DNA from: Marinomonas fungiae
GTDB lineage: Bacteria; Pseudomonadota; Gammaproteobacteria; Pseudomonadales; Marinomonadaceae
Assembly (NCBI RefSeq): GCF_001418205.1
Contig: NZ_LIQF01000007.1
Span: 181,654 to 245,653, forward strand
Direction: 5' to 3'
Length of the DNA: 64,000 bases
A program made the translations under genes and the position numbers. Below, one piece after another: positions 1 to 9,404 of the stretch (position 1 is its first letter; each line of letters opens with the position of its first letter). The notes beneath the pieces are model-generated. The model had not been told where the DNA came from and ran no database searches. It was given only the letters and a program-made list of their open reading frames with translations.

Positions 1-2898
1 GTCTTGCTGGGTCAGTAGTTCGATCGCCAGTTCGCGGTTAATCTCATTGTCTTCGACCAGTAACACAGTCGCGCCTTTGAGGGCGTCGTAAGCGTGAACA
101 AGTGGCTCAGTATGGTCGCTCTTGGACGGTGCTATAGCATTGGCGCCATAACTGTTAGCAATCGCGTCGAATAAACTTGATATGGTGATGGGCTTGGTTA
201 AAAAACCTGAAATATCAATATCTTGAGCGGCTTCTTTCGCTTTGTCCAGATTGTATGCGGTGACCATGATCATGGTCGGATATTTATGCGGTGAGTTTTC
301 AATGATTTGGCGACAAGTTTCGACACCATTTAATTCCGGCATTTTCCAGTCCACCAACACTAAATCGTATGGTTGCTGGAGCTGATCGGCGCGTTTAATC
401 ATATCCAGCGCATCGTAGCCATTACTGGCCATGTGGCAATTGAGACCCAGTGCCCGAATATTAGCCTTTAACACTTCTCTAGCGCTGTCGTTGTCATCCA
501 CAATCAATACATGGCGAATCTTTAAAGAACTAGACCAGTAATTGAGAGGAATTTCGTCCTCAACACGTTCAAACACCGCCGAAAAATGAAATGTGCTACC
601 TTGGCCTTCTTCACTTTCGAGCCAGATGCGGCCGTCCATCAGTTCCACCAATTGTTTGGAGATGGCCAAGCCCAGCCCTGTTCCCCCAAAACGCCGTGTA
701 GTAGAGGAGTCTGCTTGTGAGAAAGAACGAAATAGGTGCTTTTGGTTTTCTTTGCTAATGCCTATGCCTGTGTCGGTAACAGAGAAGTGTACTTCAAGGC
801 GATCATGAGTGTGCTGTTTATAGCGGGCTTTGATCACCACCTCACCTTGGGATGTGAACTTCAGTGCATTGTTGCCGAGATTGATCAGTACTTGACGTAA
901 GCGGGTGGCGTCACCGCAGAACACTTGAGGCAAATTTTCATCAATATCAAAGACCAGCTCTAGGTCGCGCTCTTCCACTTTCACCGTGAGTACATTGGCA
1001 ACGTCATTCAGTATGTCTTGCAAATAGAAGGGGGCTCTTTCGAGTTCAACTTTACCAGCTTCGATCTTAGAAAAGTCGAGTATGTCATTGATGATCGCTA
1101 ATAAGGACTCTGCTGAATTAAGTACATTCTGGATATAGTTACGTTGGCGATGATCTAAGCCTGTTTGCAAGGCGAGGTAAGACATACCAATGATGGAATT
1201 CATTGGTGTACGAATCTCGTGGCTCATATTGGCTAAAAAATTACTCTTGGCTAGGTTGGCTTGCTCGGCATTCTCTTTTGCGACGGTGAGCTCTTGGGTC
1301 TGCTCGGCAATCTCTAGCTCTAGCTCTTGTTTGTAGTTTTGCAGCGACAGCTGGTATTTGTGGCGTTCTGAAATATCGCGCCAAGTACAGATAATGGCGG
1401 GTTCGTCCTCCAAAACGACGGAAATCATGGTTAAATCCGCATAAATAAGGTTGTTGTTGTAATCTTTAAAGATCCACTCTTGAAAGGCGTGACCTTGCTC
1501 TCTGGCTTGCTCAAAAAGGATAGCTAGCTGCTCAGTAGACGGGCTACTACCTGACTGTGTCACCGGTGATAGCTCGCTCATCGGAATATTCAATAGCTGT
1601 GTGGCGGATGGATAACCGAGTACTGCCGAGGCAGCCTCATTGCATTCAATAATGGCTGCATTACGCAGAATCCAAGCAGGATCGGGCGATGATTCAAAGA
1701 TGGAACGAAAGCGGTCTTCACTTTCCAATAAGGTATTCAGCTGACGTTTTACACGTTGTGAAATGGCCCAAGCGAGTATCAAAATGATCACACCGGTTAG
1801 CACACCGACCCAAACAATAGCGGTACTTAGACGGTACAGCTCTTGCTCAATGAGACGATCAAGCGTGTGGGTTTCGTTTTGAACGGTTTGGCTAATATTG
1901 TCTAGTAGTCGTGATAGTGGAGAGAATATCGCATCGATTTCACTGCTGATTACATCGCGTTGATTATTGATCGAAATGAAGGCGAAACGTTCATTTAATA
2001 AACCCGTTGTGCCAAGTTCAACAGCATTCAAGTCGTTGTAGTAATAGCCAGCACCATATAGCAGATTTTTGAGTTTATCTGACTCTGACTGGAGGCTGTT
2101 ATAAGCCTCGGGAAACTGAATCTTCGCCTGTGAGATGGAATAATCTAGACGTTCAAATGTCGGTGAGATGCGGTTGTTAAGTAGATCGGAAAGCTGGGAT
2201 TGGCTAACGGCTAGGATTAAGCTATTTATGGCAAGCTCTAGCTGTAACGTGTCTTCTAAGGCGGAGGAAAGTGAGTTTTCTATGGCGCTGGCACGCAGCA
2301 TCATGTAACGCTCACTTAAATCCTGTTTCTCTGCTGCAGAGGCACTGCGATATTGGAACAGGAATACGCCTTCTTGTAAGCGATGGCGGCTGTTCAGCGC
2401 ACGCAATTGTGCTGTCAGGGTTCCAACACTAACCAGAGTATTTTGCATGAGGTCATTACGCTCTGATTGGGTGGTAAATTCTTCTCTTTCCTTGAGCCAA
2501 GCATCCACTTTACCGATGAGACTGTAGATATGATGGATTTTAAGACGCACTTCATCGCCTAACTCAATCAGGTCAGAATCCTGTCGCGATGCTTGCACAA
2601 GCGCATCCGTGGAATGTTCTAAGCGGGACATCAATTGCTGGTCTAGGTAAGACGTATTGATGTCCTCCACCAAGGTTTCGCGCAGACGATTACGCAAGGT
2701 AGGGGTAACTTCTTTGAGCTCGGTAATCGCTCCAACCATGGAGGCTTGCTGATTACGAATCGCGGCTTGTTGCTTTTTAAGATCGCTCGCAGTATGAGAT
2801 AAGGTGGTGGCACCAATAACAATTGCAAATAGGCTAAACACAGCCATTAGCCAAACCAGTGGCGAAATTGCAGATTGGAATTGCCCCGTCTTACTCAT
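1..2898 (-). CDS. Hybrid sensor histidine kinase, 3' end cut by window edge
   Basis: A membrane sensor kinase that would autophosphorylate on histidine and pass the phosphate to its own receiver domains. Reading the minus strand from the ATG at 2898 gives about 966 residues before the window ends. In order I see a membrane segment at about residues 12-33, a long helical periplasmic region, a second membrane segment at about 357-378, a PAS-like domain at about 390-510, a coiled coil, and the HisKA box [11 protein letters not shown] with His560. These are followed by an ATPase domain with DTGIGI and GGTGLGLAI, a receiver with its phospho-Asp at about 850 in LVDWKMPEL, and the beginning of a second receiver ([10 protein letters not shown]) at the edge. 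A phosphotransfer domain may follow outside. The stimulus cannot be read from the sequence. It shares a strand with the oxoprolinase genes, but a 278-base gap separates them. Confidence 0.93.
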   Translation of the reverse strand, partial: MSKTGQFQSAISPLVWLMAVFSLFAIVIGATTLSHTASDLKKQQAAIRNQQASMVGAITELKEVTPTLRNRLRETLVEDINTSYLDQQLMSRLEHSTDALVQASRQDSDLIELGDEVRLKIHHIYSLIGKVDAWLKEREEFTTQSERNDLMQNTLVSVGTLTAQLRALNSRHRLQEGVFLFQYRSASAAEKQDLSERYMMLRASAIENSLSSALEDTLQLELAINSLILAVSQSQLSDLLNNRISPTFERLDYSISQAKIQFPEAYNSLQSESDKLKNLLYGAGYYYNDLNAVELGTTGLLNERFAFISINNQRDVISSEIDAIFSPLSRLLDNISQTVQNETHTLDRLIEQELYRLSTAIVWVGVLTGVIILILAWAISQRVKRQLNTLLESEDRFRSIFESSPDPAWILRNAAIIECNEAASAVLGYPSATQLLNIPMSELSPVTQSGSSPSTEQLAILFEQAREQGHAFQEWIFKDYNNNLIYADLTMISVVLEDEPAIICTWRDISERHKYQLSLQNYKQELELEIAEQTQELTVAKENAEQANLAKSNFLANMSHEIRTPMNSIIGMSYLALQTGLDHRQRNYIQNVLNSAESLLAIINDILDFSKIEAGKVELERAPFYLQDILNDVANVLTVKVEERDLELVFDIDENLPQVFCGDATRLRQVLINLGNNALKFTSQGEVVIKARYKQHTHDRLEVHFSVTDTGIGISKENQKHLFRSFSQADSSTTRRFGGTGLGLAISKQLVELMDGRIWLESEEGQGSTFHFSAVFERVEDEIPLNYWSSSLKIRHVLIVDDNDSAREVLKANIRALGLNCHMASNGYDALDMIKRADQLQQPYDLVLVDWKMPELNGVETCRQIIENSPHKYPTMIMVTAYNLDKAKEAAQDIDISGFLTKPITISSLFDAIANSYGANAIAPSKSDHTEPLVHAYDALKGATVLLVEDNEINRELAIELLTQQD

Positions 2899-3163
2899 AG
2901 GCTACCTCGGAAAAATTCAGGGATAGAGAGTTGCCGCAATAACAGTGTTGATTGTTTAAGTCTTGTAATGCTTACGATATAGAATATTGAGAATGCTCCA
3001 TTTCATCAGGAATTACCAGTGATGAGCTTTGCGAATAAAGATACCGCCGCGAACAAGGCGGGCGCTCGCCCCGATATCATCGAGCCCTCAGCCAGTTAAC
3101 GATTAGTGTAGAGGAAATCCATGTAAACAGCGGCAGTAAATATGTCACTGAATGTAATGAGCT

Positions 3164-3190
3164 ATCAAGGCGCTGATTAGCGCCATTGAT
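3164..3190 (-). terminator. Hairpin over the pxpC stop codon, possible 3' end
   Basis: An inverted repeat ATCAAGGCGCT / AGCGCCATTGAT with loop GATT spans the pxpC stop codon. The paired arms have one bulged base. There is no T-run on the minus strand after it, so it may be a weak terminator or an mRNA 3'-end stabiliser rather than a classic intrinsic terminator. Confidence 0.35.
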
Positions 3191-4100
3191 GAATGCGAGC
3201 CATTTGTAAATGCCGCTCTCGCTCTGCTTGATCGACGCTGATGTAGCGAAACCCTATGCTGTCGTCTGGCTTTTTCTGGGACAACAAGGCTCCAGAAAAG
3301 TTAGTCACACAGCCAATTTTCGGGTAGCCGCCGATGGTTTGACGGTCTCTCAACAGCACAATTGGCTGCCCATCACTGGGGATCTGGATGGCGCCATAGG
3401 CAATACCTTCAGAAATGATCCCCTTTTGATCTCGGCCGACAGCGGCCCCCGTTAAGCGATAGCCCATACGGTCGCAGTGCTGGCTCAACGTGTAAGTGCT
3501 ACTGAAAAAACGTGCCCGATCCAAACCGGAAAAGTGCTTAAACTGATAACCCGTTACCACATCGATTTCTACTTGATCATAGTTAGGTAGCGCCAAGCGC
3601 GGCACTGCGCGTTGTTGGTGCTGGGTAGTGGCGTGAAATGGAAGTAGATTTCCTTTACTAAGTTTATCGCCAGCGCCTGTTAGTCCACCTAGTTTTTCGC
3701 GCATCACGGTAGCAACACTACCAAGTACAGGCTGAGCCAAAAAGCCGCCTTTAACAGCCAGATAAGCTCGCAGGCCAAACCTTGGCTGATGAAACGCTAG
3801 TACATCGCCCTTGTGAATGGGGTAGGTTTGCCAGGGTAAAATAACTTTGTCATTCAACGTAGCTCTCAAATCCGCCCCAGTGATGGCAATACTTGTGCTG
3901 GCTTGCGCTTCAAGCGTAAACATCCCAAAGGTGATTTCAATTTGTGCCGCATTACTGTCATTATCAAGTAGGGCGTTAGCCCAGCGAAACGCCAGCTCGT
4001 CCATCGGGCCGCCAGAGGTGATACCAAGGTGCTGATAACCATGACGCCCCAAATCCTGTAGCAATGCCAACATACCGGGTTGGATGACCTTAAAAGCCAT
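3177..4100 (-). CDS. pxpC: 5-oxoprolinase subunit PxpC (KipA/AHS2, biotin-dependent carboxyltransferase-like)
   Basis: The third subunit of the bacterial ATP-dependent 5-oxoprolinase, which opens 5-oxoproline to glutamate in the cytoplasm. The 307 residues match the usual size of the AHS2/KipA family. The conserved opening (QDLGRHGYQHLGITSGGPMD) lies at about residues 15-34, and family blocks GADLRATLND, KGGFLAQPVLGS and IPSDGQPIVLLRDRQTIGGYPKIG follow. A GGAGG site lies just before the ATG at 4100. The gene overlaps the end of pxpB by 11 bases, so the two are probably translated together. It is the last gene of the cluster that starts at 9298. Confidence 0.92.
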   Translation of the reverse strand: MAFKVIQPGMLALLQDLGRHGYQHLGITSGGPMDELAFRWANALLDNDSNAAQIEITFGMFTLEAQASTSIAITGADLRATLNDKVILPWQTYPIHKGDVLAFHQPRFGLRAYLAVKGGFLAQPVLGSVATVMREKLGGLTGAGDKLSKGNLLPFHATTQHQQRAVPRLALPNYDQVEIDVVTGYQFKHFSGLDRARFFSSTYTLSQHCDRMGYRLTGAAVGRDQKGIISEGIAYGAIQIPSDGQPIVLLRDRQTIGGYPKIGCVTNFSGALLSQKKPDDSIGFRYISVDQAERERHLQMARIHQWR

Positions 4101-4800
4101 TGAGTTGGCCTCCTTGAGCTAAAAATTCATCCCGTGTGATGGGATCAAAGCGCACCATATCCCCCACTTCAATCAGCGCTAAACTCTCGCTTTGCCAATC
4201 GACTAGAGCTATCGGCGTACGTCCCAAGATCTGCCAGCCGCCTGGTGTAATACTGGGATAAACCGCCGTTTGTTGTTCGGCGATGGCAACACTACCTAAC
4301 GGAACTTTTAAGCGTGGTGTGGTTTTACGTGGCATGCGAATCGCTTCGGGCGTATTGCCTAAAAAAGCAAAGCCAGGAGAGAAGCCAATAGCAAAAGCGC
4401 GATAACGTGTGCTGCTGTGCAGTCGGATAACATCCTCAATACTGAGTTGGCATTGCGTCGCGACTTCCTCAAGATCTGGACCCACTTCAGGATCATAGTA
4501 GACGGGAATAATGACTTCACGACGCTCATTGTTGCCAATCGTATTAAGGTCAACGCTGGCTGATAACGATTTGATTTTATTGGTGATTTTGAAACGGTCG
4601 TAATGATCGGTATCGAAAATAACTAATAAAGTAGTGTAAGACGGCACCAGATCAATAATGCCTTCACAAGTGCGTAAAGCTTTTGTCACCTGTGCAATAA
4701 CATCGGCAACCGTATCGTCTATGACCTTGGAAAAGGTCAGCAAGCAAGCATGATCACTGACCAGATCCAACTGCGGGGGATAAATTAACGGGGCTATCAT
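4090..4800 (-). CDS. pxpB: 5-oxoprolinase subunit PxpB (KipI/AHS1)
   Basis: The second oxoprolinase subunit, of the AHS1/KipI family (cyclophilin-like carboxyltransferase fold). At 236 residues it has the normal length. Diagnostic blocks are IPVYYDPEVGPDLEEVA at about residue 97, the HSSTRYRAFAIGFSPGFAFLG stretch at about 127, and MPRKTTPRLKVPLGSVAIA followed by YPSITPGGWQILGRTP near the C-terminus. The ATG at 4800 lies one base past the stop of pxpA, with AGGAAAA upstream. In Bacillus the homologue KipI inhibits a sporulation kinase, but next to pxpA and pxpC the catabolic role is the likely one. Confidence 0.92.
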   Translation of the reverse strand: MIAPLIYPPQLDLVSDHACLLTFSKVIDDTVADVIAQVTKALRTCEGIIDLVPSYTTLLVIFDTDHYDRFKITNKIKSLSASVDLNTIGNNERREVIIPVYYDPEVGPDLEEVATQCQLSIEDVIRLHSSTRYRAFAIGFSPGFAFLGNTPEAIRMPRKTTPRLKVPLGSVAIAEQQTAVYPSITPGGWQILGRTPIALVDWQSESLALIEVGDMVRFDPITRDEFLAQGGQLNGF

Positions 4801-4801
4801 G

Positions 4802-5536
4802 TTAGCGTTTTCCTACCACTGAGCGAATACGTTGTACTGCTTCTAACGCATGATCGCCATCACCATGCACACAAATAGTGTCGGCGTGTACGGCTAACGT
4901 TTTGCCAGATTCAGTGATCAGGGTGCCTTGCTCACTAAGTTGCAGAACTTGTTGCTCGATCAGATCAAAGTTTTTATGTACCGCGTTGGCCTGCTTACGT
5001 GGTGTCAAACGACCGTCATCGGTATACAAACGATCAGAGAAAGCTTCAAACCAAAGCGCAAGGTTGTATTGTTTTGCGAGGGCTTTGACTTGCTCCGCTT
5101 CAGGGATCGCCATTACCATCAAAATCAGTGAGTTATCTAGTTCACATACGGCTTGCATCACAGTTTCTAACACATGGAAGTTGGCCATCATGGTGTTGTA
5201 CAGTGCGCCGTGGGGTTTTACGTAAGTGACCTTAGTGCCGTGTGCTTGGCAAATGCCCTGTAAGGCACCGATTTGGTACTGGATAATGGCTTTCAGTTCG
5301 TCGGGAGCAATGTCCATATTGCGGCGACCAAAGCCAACCAAGTCTGGATACGCCGGATGGGCGCCAATGGTGACATTATGCTTTTTCGCAAGCGCCACGG
5401 TTTTACTCATGGTGAACGGGTCAGAAGCATGAAAGCCGCAGGCAATGTTCGCTTGATCGACAAACGGCATAATGTCTTCGTCTAAGCCCATTGCCCAAGC
5501 GCCAAACGCTTCACCCATATCACAGTTTAATTTCAT
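4802..5536 (-). CDS. pxpA: 5-oxoprolinase subunit PxpA (LamB/YcsF family)
   Basis: The substrate-binding first subunit of 5-oxoprolinase. It opens with the family hallmark MKLNCDMGEAFGAW, followed by IACGFHASDP, GAHPAYPDLVGFGRR and VKPHGALYN, with VHGDGDHAL near the C-terminus. I start at 5536 (244 residues) instead of the in-frame ATG at 5548. The sequence ATGGAGG at 5548 serves as the ribosome binding site for 5536, and the shorter start gives the standard N-terminus. The gene follows dctM closely and precedes pxpB, so uptake and ring opening are encoded on the same transcript. Confidence 0.94.
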   Translation of the reverse strand: MKLNCDMGEAFGAWAMGLDEDIMPFVDQANIACGFHASDPFTMSKTVALAKKHNVTIGAHPAYPDLVGFGRRNMDIAPDELKAIIQYQIGALQGICQAHGTKVTYVKPHGALYNTMMANFHVLETVMQAVCELDNSLILMVMAIPEAEQVKALAKQYNLALWFEAFSDRLYTDDGRLTPRKQANAVHKNFDLIEQQVLQLSEQGTLITESGKTLAVHADTICVHGDGDHALEAVQRIRSVVGKR

Positions 5537-5547
5537 AGCGGCCTCCA

Positions 5548-6855
5548 TTAGCGTTGCGACATCGTCGTCGGTAAGTAAGTGACGATTTCAGGGAACAGAG
5601 TCACCAAGACAATCGCTGCTCCGATAAGTAGGAAGAATGGTAACGCAGCTCGGGCTACATAGATAATATTGCGCCCCGTTAAGGACTGGATCACGAATAA
5701 GTTAAAACCAACCGGCGGGGTAATCTGCGACATCTCCACGACAAGCACGATAAATATGCCAAACCAAAGTAGATCTATTCCTGCGGCATCGACCATCGGT
5801 AGTACCACGGCAACGGTCAGTACCACAACGGATATCCCGTCCAGAAAGCAGCCTAGTATCACAAATAAAACCGTTAGATATAGAATCAGCTCCATGGGCG
5901 ATAAATCCATGCCGCCAATCCATACCGCAAGCTCTTTAGGTATGCCTAAAAAGCCCATGGCTAGGGTCAGGAAGTGGGCACCAATCAAGATAAAAGTGAT
6001 CATACAGGAGCTCTTTACGGCGCCCATCAGGCTTTCCATGAAACTATTCATGTTCAGTGAGCCAGTTACCGCGGCGATAATTAACGCTCCCGTAACACCA
6101 ATCGCAGCGGCCTCTGTGGGCGTGGTGATACCGCCGTATATGGAGCCCAGCACAAACCCAATCAACCCCACAACTGGTAATAGTTGTTTTAGGGCTTTGA
6201 TTTTAACGCTCCAACTGACTTGCTCTCGGGTTTGCTGCGGCAATTCATCTTTGTGCATCAAGCCCCAAATCATGGTGTAGCCCATGAATAATGCTACTAA
6301 TAATAAGCCTGGTAACGCTCCTGCGATAAAGAGACGTGCAATAGAGACTTCTGCGGCGACGCCATAGACGATCAAGATAATTGAAGGCGGAATTAACAGA
6401 CCTAACGTACCGGATCCTGCTAAGGTTCCGATCGCCATGCGCTCGCTGTAACCTTGTTTTTTCAGCTCTGGTAGGGTCATACGGCCAATGGTCGCAGCGG
6501 TGGCTGCCGAAGAGCCTGATACTGCTGCAAAAATGCCGCAGCTTAAAATATTCACGTGAAAGAGCTTGCCTGGAACGCCCCCTAACCACGGTGATAAGCC
6601 TTTAAATAAGTCTTCGGATAAACGGGTGCGGAACAGTACTTCGCCCATCCAAATAAAGAGTGGCAGTGCTGTTAGAGACCAAGCAGTGCTGGCGCCCCAA
6701 GATGAGGTCGAAAACAATAATCCAATTTGATAATTCTCAGACAGGATTAGTCCCAAACCACCAATAAAAATCAGAGTAAAGGATACCCAAACTCCTAACG
6801 CCAGCATGGCAAGCATGCCCACGGCAAGAATGATAGAAATAAGTGTTAAGTCCAT
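5548..6855 (-). CDS. dctM: TRAP transporter large permease, DctM family
   Basis: The 12-helix large membrane subunit of a tripartite ATP-independent periplasmic transporter, which carries organic acids inward with sodium. The protein has 435 residues and is hydrophobic throughout. Family blocks are visible: ALPLFIWMGEVLFRT, SGSSAATAATIGRMTLPEL, GTLAGSGTLGLLIPPSI and TPTEAAAIG. A strong site TGGAGGAGT lies directly before the ATG at 6855, two bases after the stop of dctQ. The substrate is inferred from context to be 5-oxoproline, D-glutamate or a related acid. Confidence 0.95.
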   Translation of the reverse strand: MDLTLISIILAVGMLAMLALGVWVSFTLIFIGGLGLILSENYQIGLLFSTSSWGASTAWSLTALPLFIWMGEVLFRTRLSEDLFKGLSPWLGGVPGKLFHVNILSCGIFAAVSGSSAATAATIGRMTLPELKKQGYSERMAIGTLAGSGTLGLLIPPSIILIVYGVAAEVSIARLFIAGALPGLLLVALFMGYTMIWGLMHKDELPQQTREQVSWSVKIKALKQLLPVVGLIGFVLGSIYGGITTPTEAAAIGVTGALIIAAVTGSLNMNSFMESLMGAVKSSCMITFILIGAHFLTLAMGFLGIPKELAVWIGGMDLSPMELILYLTVLFVILGCFLDGISVVVLTVAVVLPMVDAAGIDLLWFGIFIVLVVEMSQITPPVGFNLFVIQSLTGRNIIYVARAALPFFLLIGAAIVLVTLFPEIVTYLPTTMSQR

Positions 6856-6857
6856 GG

Positions 6858-7373
6858 TTACTCCTCCAGAGACAGCTCGTCTTCATGACGAATATAGTGT
6901 GGGGATTGACCACGAATAGCGCTGAACCAAGCATCAAAGACCGCAAGTACTAGGGCAATGGATCCTAGCGCGACAGTCAGTTGCGGTATCCAGAGTGGCA
7001 CGGGTATGTAGCCGTATGAGACCTCTTCATAAATGTAAGATTCATACACCATGTAGCTGCAAGCGAAGGCGATAAAAACAGCGAGTAACAAACCAAGGGT
7101 TAGCACCAGTGCTTCTTGAAGCTTGCGTGGACCCTTGTTTAAGCGTTGTATGAGAAGGGTAACACGAATATGCCCTCCTTGATGAAATGTGTAGGCAAGA
7201 CCGAAAAAGGTCGATGCAGCCAATGCAAAGCCAGCAAAATCTTCCGCAGAAGGGACGATGAAGCCAAATAATCGTCCGATAATCTGAGCCAACAGCAGTA
7301 AGGTAATCATGACGATGCACAGGCCAGAAAGCCAACCCGACATGCGGTAGCAAGTGTCTTTGAAATCTTTCAT
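6858..7373 (-). CDS. dctQ: TRAP transporter small permease, DctQ family
   Basis: The four-helix small membrane subunit of the TRAP transporter (171 residues). Helices are visible at about residues 15-35, 45-65, 88-110 and 130-150. The segment ASTFFGLAYTFHQGGHIRVTLL is the usual DctQ second-helix region, with its conserved GGHIRV. It lies between dctP and dctM, the standard order. It depends on both for function. An intercistronic hairpin upstream may lower its dose relative to dctP. Confidence 0.92.
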   Translation of the reverse strand: MKDFKDTCYRMSGWLSGLCIVMITLLLLAQIIGRLFGFIVPSAEDFAGFALAASTFFGLAYTFHQGGHIRVTLLIQRLNKGPRKLQEALVLTLGLLLAVFIAFACSYMVYESYIYEEVSYGYIPVPLWIPQLTVALGSIALVLAVFDAWFSAIRGQSPHYIRHEDELSLEE

Positions 7374-7394
7374 GGAGTTCTCTTTTTGAAAGGT

Positions 7395-7423
7395 GTCTCC
7401 CCCCTTTAAGCGTAGAGGGAGAC
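7395..7423. other. Intercistronic hairpin between dctP and dctQ
   Basis: The inverted repeat GTCTCCC / GGGAGAC (7395-7401 with 7417-7423) encloses a 15-base loop. There is no T-run after it on the minus strand. Such stems between a binding-protein gene and its permeases often protect the upstream mRNA, which would keep more DctP than DctQM. That role is inferred. Confidence 0.45.
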
Positions 7424-7443
7424 TGGAGATTCGAAAGTAATTC

Positions 7444-8406
7444 TTATGGTTGGTAACGCTCTAGAATGGCGCCAACTTCTTGAGGGTCTTCTGCTTTCCA
7501 TTCAGCCACCATGGTAGTACCGATCGCCTGAAGTTCTTTTACCAAGGTTTCGGATGGATCTGTCACATTCATACCATTGTCGATTAGCTTCTGCTTATCA
7601 TTTGCTGCACGCTCTGCGACTTTCTCCCAGCCTAGTGCTTCAGCATGTTTTGCGGCGTCTAGGATAGCGGTCTGTGTCGCTTTGTCCAAACGACGGAAAG
7701 CTCGTTTGTTAACAACGATAATGTTTTTTGGAATCCAGGCTTTAACATCGGTGTAGTAATTTACGTAGTCCCAAGCTTGGCTGTCCACACCCGTAGAAGG
7801 TGAGGTGATCATAGCTTGGATAATGCCAGTGCTGAACGCTTGCGGAATGTCTGGTACCTGAATTGTCGTTGGTGTGGTGCCCATTAGGTCGGCTAGGCGA
7901 GAAGTCGAAGGGCTATAAGCACGCATTTTTGAACCTTCAAGATCGCTTAGCTGTGAGACTGGCATCTTTGTGTATAGACTCTGTGCTGGCCATGCAACAG
8001 TATAAAGTAGTTGCAAACCGCTTTTATCGAGCTGCTTTTCAACCGAAGGTTTAGCCGCTTCCCAAAGGGCTTTGGCCTGTTCAAATGACGTGGCTAGGAA
8101 AGGGATATTGTCGTGCTTAAATACAGGATGCTCGTTACCCAAAATACCTAAGAACACTTCGCCGATTTGCACTTGTCCTGTTTTTACCGCACGAGGGATT
8201 TCTGTGTGTTTCACCAAAGAACCCGCAGAGTGAACGGTAATGTCTAATTCACCACCGGTTTTATCTTTAATTTCTTCGGCAAAGCCATAAGCAATCTGCG
8301 TTGGCAGGTTACCGTCCCCGTAAGGAGTAGGCATATGCCATTTGTCTGCTATTGCCGAGGTAGAGAGTAAACTGCCGAATACTAATGCTGTTGTGATTTT
8401 TTTCAT
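7444..8406 (-). CDS. dctP: TRAP transporter substrate-binding protein, DctP family
   Basis: The periplasmic binding protein of the TRAP system (320 residues). The first about 20 residues form a signal peptide (MKKITTALVFGSLLSTSAIA). Mature features typical of DctP are the EIPRAVKTGQVQIGE block, the substrate-anchoring region LEGSKMRAYSPSTSRLADLMGTT and the helix-rich C-terminus. AGGAAC lies just before the ATG at 8406. It follows the D-glutamate cyclase-family gene and comes first among the transporter genes, as expected for the most abundant subunit. Its ligand cannot be read from the sequence; 5-oxoproline or a D-amino-acid derivative fits the neighbours. Confidence 0.93.
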   Translation of the reverse strand: MKKITTALVFGSLLSTSAIADKWHMPTPYGDGNLPTQIAYGFAEEIKDKTGGELDITVHSAGSLVKHTEIPRAVKTGQVQIGEVFLGILGNEHPVFKHDNIPFLATSFEQAKALWEAAKPSVEKQLDKSGLQLLYTVAWPAQSLYTKMPVSQLSDLEGSKMRAYSPSTSRLADLMGTTPTTIQVPDIPQAFSTGIIQAMITSPSTGVDSQAWDYVNYYTDVKAWIPKNIIVVNKRAFRRLDKATQTAILDAAKHAEALGWEKVAERAANDKQKLIDNGMNVTDPSETLVKELQAIGTTMVAEWKAEDPQEVGAILERYQP

Positions 8407-8459
8407 TGTTCCTGGTCCTTTCGAAGTGAAGGTTAGATTTATTTTTGATTATGAAAATC

Positions 8460-8486
8460 GCCGTGCAGAGTTAGGACGTCAGCACG
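8460..8486. other. Dyad between the cyclase gene and dctP
   Basis: CCGTGC (8461-8466 approx.) and GCACGG near 8481-8486 form a six-base inverted repeat around a 15-base loop in the 91-base gap. No T-run follows on the minus strand. It could be an mRNA processing or stability element. Evidence is limited to the symmetry. Confidence 0.3.
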
Positions 8487-8497
8487 GTAAAGCAGAA

Positions 8498-9298
8498 CTA
8501 AAAGACCGCTAGGTCGGTATCGAGAATGTCGGTGACCAGCATCTTGCCTGGCGCATGGGTGATACAAATCGGTGGTTTGGCATTGCGAATCGCCAGCTGA
8601 GGTGTGACGCCACATGCCCAAAATACAGGCACTTCACCCTCACGAAGGCTAACTGCATCCCCAAACTCTGGTTTTGATAAGTCCTTGATGCCGATGGCTT
8701 CAGGGGTGCCGAAGTGAAGTGGCGCGCCATGGGCTTTGGGGAAGCGACTGGTGATTTGAATAGCGCGAATTGCGTCTTTAGGGACATAAGGGCGCATGGT
8801 GACCACCGTGTTGCCATGGAAACGTCCAGCGGGGGTGGTGGCAATATTGGTTTCAAACATGGATACATTGACGCCTTCTTCAATATTACGAGGCGTTAAT
8901 CCTGCCTGTGATAAGGCGTGCTCAAAGGAAAAAGAACAGCCTAAGATAAACGCGACCATGTCGTCTTGCCAAAGGGCTTCAATATCGGTGCGACTTTCTA
9001 CTTTGTCACCGTTGCGATAGACATAGTACTCAGGAATATCGTGACGCATGTCGATGTCTTTGCCCAGCATCGGCATGCTGTAATCGCCTATCTCCGAAAC
9101 ACCAATCAGTGGGCAAGAAACCGGGTTGTTTTGGCAAAATAGTAAAAATTCATTGGCATAGTCCGCAGGCAGAATAACGACATTGCCTTGCATCACTCCG
9201 GTTGCTAAGCCACTGGTGGGGCCAGTGTGCTCTTTACGACGAATGGCTTGGCGGAGTTCCGAAGTCTGTTGCAACAAGGTTAACGATGACTGGGACAT
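8498..9298 (-). CDS. D-glutamate cyclase-family protein (DUF1445, putative hydro-lyase)
   Basis: A member of the DUF1445/YcsI family, often annotated as putative hydro-lyase. The mammalian homologue DGLUCY contains this domain and converts D-glutamate to 5-oxo-D-proline. Family blocks seen are GLATGVMQGNVVILPADYANEF, CPLIGVSEIGDY, FILGCSFSFEHAL, NIATTPAGRFHGNTVV, FWACGVTPQLA and the terminal ITHAPGKMLVTDI. I start at the ATG at 9298 (266 residues) because AGGAAAG precedes it; the longer frame to 9322 lacks support. Next to pxpABC, a cyclase would produce the oxoprolinase substrate, or a stereoisomer of it, from D-glutamate. Whether this protein has that activity is inference. Confidence 0.85.
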   Translation of the reverse strand: MSQSSLTLLQQTSELRQAIRRKEHTGPTSGLATGVMQGNVVILPADYANEFLLFCQNNPVSCPLIGVSEIGDYSMPMLGKDIDMRHDIPEYYVYRNGDKVESRTDIEALWQDDMVAFILGCSFSFEHALSQAGLTPRNIEEGVNVSMFETNIATTPAGRFHGNTVVTMRPYVPKDAIRAIQITSRFPKAHGAPLHFGTPEAIGIKDLSKPEFGDAVSLREGEVPVFWACGVTPQLAIRNAKPPICITHAPGKMLVTDILDTDLAVF

Positions 9299-9315
9299 GG
9301 CTGCTTTCCTAATTA

Positions 9316-9333
9316 TTATCACAGTTGAGATAA
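9316..9333. promoter_or_regulatory. Candidate operator upstream of the oxoprolinase cluster
   Basis: TTATCACA / TGAGATAA form an 18-base dyad with seven of eight positions matched. It sits 18 bases upstream of the ATG at 9298, in the 106-base gap after the LysR gene. Its position suits an operator for the whole cluster. The cognate regulator could be the adjacent LysR protein, but the site is short for that family. Confidence 0.35.
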
Positions 9334-9404
9334 ATCAAGAGTAGAAGTAGTCCCTATAAAAAGTCTAATCGTGTTTTTTTGGGCTTTTTGATCAAATTTA
9401 TTTA

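Noticed and set aside
5669..6280. Plus-strand 203-residue frame inside dctM
   Set aside because: It lies antisense to a clear transporter gene and its translation shows no protein-like composition.
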